Assembly: GCF_944384765.1 (NCBI RefSeq)
Contig: NZ_CALWUM010000002.1
Location: 62,001 to 126,000 of the forward strand
Source: an uncultured Agathobaculum sp.
GTDB lineage: Bacteria > Bacillota > Clostridia > Oscillospirales > Butyricicoccaceae
Length of the DNA: 64,000 nucleotides
Direction of reading: 5' to 3'
Positions 62,786 to 64,000 of this stretch are shown here, piece by piece. Position numbers and translations under genes: made by a program. Under the pieces are notes generated by a model. It saw nothing but the letters and a program-made list of their open reading frames with translations, was not told the DNA's origin and made no database searches. Each line of letters starts with the position of its first letter. The first letter of the stretch is position 1.

Positions 62786-64000
62786 ATGGCACTTTATGAA
62801 AAAACAGCGGCCGAGCTGTCCGAACTGCTCGCCAACAAGGAGATTTCCGCGGTCGAGCTGGCAAAGGACGTATTTGCCCGCACGGCGGCGGTTGAGGACA
62901 AGGTGCAGGGCTATGTGACCCTGACCGAAGAAGCGGCGCTCCAGCAGGCCGAAGCGGTCGACAAAAAGCGCGCCGCGGGTGAGGAACTGTCCGCGCTCGC
63001 CGGCATTCCGGTCGCGATCAAGGATAATATCTGCACGAAAGGGACGCTTACCACCTGCGCGTCCAAGATGCTCTACAACTTCAAGCCGCCGTACAATGCG
63101 ACGGTCATGGACAAGCTCGCCGCGCACGATGTGGTCGTGACCGGCAAGGCGAATATGGATGAGTTCGCAATGGGTTCTTCCTGTGAGAATTCCGCCGCGC
63201 ACCCGACCCACAACCCGCACGGCCTGACCCGTGTCCCGGGCGGCTCGTCCGGCGGTTCGGCGGCAGTCGTCGCTGCAGGCGAAGCACCGCTCGCGCTCGG
63301 CTCGGACACCGGCGGTTCGATCCGCCAGCCCGCGTCGTTCTGCGGCGTGGTCGGCCTCAAGCCGACCTACGGCGCGGTATCCCGTTACGGTCTGGTTGCG
63401 TTCGCTTCCTCGCTCGACCAGATCGGCCCGTTCGGCCGCTCGATCGAGGATGTGGCTATGCTGCTCGACGCGATCACCGGCCACGATCCGCTGCACGACT
63501 CGACCTCGGTCAAGACCCCGTTCGAGGGTTCGGTGCGCGCAAACCTCAATGCGGACGTCAAGGGCATGAAGATCGGCCTGCCGAAGGAGTATTTCGGCGC
63601 CGGTATTTCGGATGAAGTGCGCGAGAGCGTGCTGGCCGCGGCCGAGACCTATAAGAGCCTGGGCGCTGAGGTGTTTGAGATCTCGCTGCCGCTCGTCGAG
63701 TATGCGCTGCCGGTTTACTACATTCTTTCGTCCGCCGAGGCGTCGTCCAACCTGGCGCGCTTTGACGGCGTCAAGTACGGCTACCGCACCCCGAATGCGG
63801 GCGACGATGTGATTGCGCTCTATGTCAAGTCCCGTTCGGAGGGCTTTGGCGCGGAGGTGCAGCGCCGCATCATGCTGGGCACCTATGTGCTGTCCTCGGG
63901 CTATTACGATGCTTACTACAAGAAGGCGCGCGCCGCGCAGCGCAAGATCCGCGAGGAGTTTGCAAATGCGTTTGAAAAGTGCGACGTCATCTTGACCCCG
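62786..64000 (+). CDS. gatA: Glu-tRNA(Gln) amidotransferase subunit A (cut by the window end)
   Basis: GatA is the glutaminase subunit of GatCAB. The 405 codons visible show the amidase signature: the Ser-cisSer-Lys triad at Lys79 ([10 protein letters not shown]), Ser154 (GGSSGGSAA) and Ser178 ([16 protein letters not shown]). The substrate loop [20 protein letters not shown] follows. The reading frame is open at position 64000, so roughly the last 80 residues expected for the family lie outside. ATG 62786 follows GGGAGGA. gatB probably follows. Confidence 0.95.
   Translation, partial: MALYEKTAAELSELLANKEISAVELAKDVFARTAAVEDKVQGYVTLTEEAALQQAEAVDKKRAAGEELSALAGIPVAIKDNICTKGTLTTCASKMLYNFKPPYNATVMDKLAAHDVVVTGKANMDEFAMGSSCENSAAHPTHNPHGLTRVPGGSSGGSAAVVAAGEAPLALGSDTGGSIRQPASFCGVVGLKPTYGAVSRYGLVAFASSLDQIGPFGRSIEDVAMLLDAITGHDPLHDSTSVKTPFEGSVRANLNADVKGMKIGLPKEYFGAGISDEVRESVLAAAETYKSLGAEVFEISLPLVEYALPVYYILSSAEASSNLARFDGVKYGYRTPNAGDDVIALYVKSRSEGFGAEVQRRIMLGTYVLSSGYYDAYYKKARAAQRKIREEFANAFEKCDVILTP

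Overview
The window is a GC-rich bacterial chromosome segment that I read as a member of the Clostridia, probably close to the Oscillospiraceae/Butyricicoccaceae. The evidence is a set of endospore-lineage genes (ytfJ/gerW, yunB, a DacB/DacF-type carboxypeptidase), AddAB recombination, a class A RNase P RNA, an ispH gene fused to ribosomal protein S1, sigma-A promoters of the TTGACA-17-TATAAT kind, and a PTS sucrose operon. Species-level naming is not possible from sequence reading alone. No insertion sequence, prophage or CRISPR array was seen. Most genes are packed into operons with ATGA-type stop/start overlaps.

Layout. 1-960: the tail of an unidentified gene, then a leftward tRNA-Phe/tRNA-Gly unit surrounded by strong hairpins. 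961-12526: addB-addA, guaB, a nucleotidyltransferase, a CLC-F-like anion/proton antiporter and a HAD phosphatase. 12637-16856: MATE transporter-luxS, rpmE, hflX and a YigZ protein. 16990-21019: dgt-dnaG-rpoD. 21152-22962: RNase P RNA and murD, divergently transcribed. 23156-23434: an AT-rich small membrane-protein gene lying between two identical terminators. 23548-25653: a second MATE gene and its likely TetR regulator. 25928-30895: rpe, an alpha/beta hydrolase, a MIF-like tautomerase and marR-ftsH. 31077-31152: tRNA-Pro. 31238-35830: a selenium cluster (yqeC, DUF3343, yedF, yedE, cysteine desulfurase, selD). 36011-37400: an EamA transporter and a YgjP metalloprotease. 37438-43797: sucrose repressor and operon. 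43858-46558: an unusual repeat protein coupled to a DxD-containing protein, next to an FkbM methyltransferase. 46631-48904: HIT protein and an orphan Kdp-type two-component system. 49260-57681: M50 protease, scpAB, spore and cell-wall genes, rluB, rpiR, baiN, cmk and plsC. 57678-64000: ispH-rpsA fusion, yunB, ligA, gatC and gatA (cut by the window end).

How the genes work together. The sucrose block is self-contained: a LacI-type repressor, a palindromic operator at the promoter, an EIIBCA permease, sucrose-6-phosphate hydrolase and fructokinase. The selenium block has the genes that mature selenium-dependent molybdenum hydroxylases plus SelD. No selA, selB or tRNA-Sec is present here.

Most distinctive observations. 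(1) The 43858-45317 pair encodes a protein with long internal repeats and a tandem Tyr-x-Thr-Ser tail, translationally coupled to a DxD protein and lying beside an FkbM methyltransferase; this could be an undescribed peptide or protein modification system. (2) A strong internal Shine-Dalgarno lies exactly at the IspH/S1 junction. (3) The second MATE gene has an operator-bearing promoter followed by a leader with a terminator just before its ribosome binding site.
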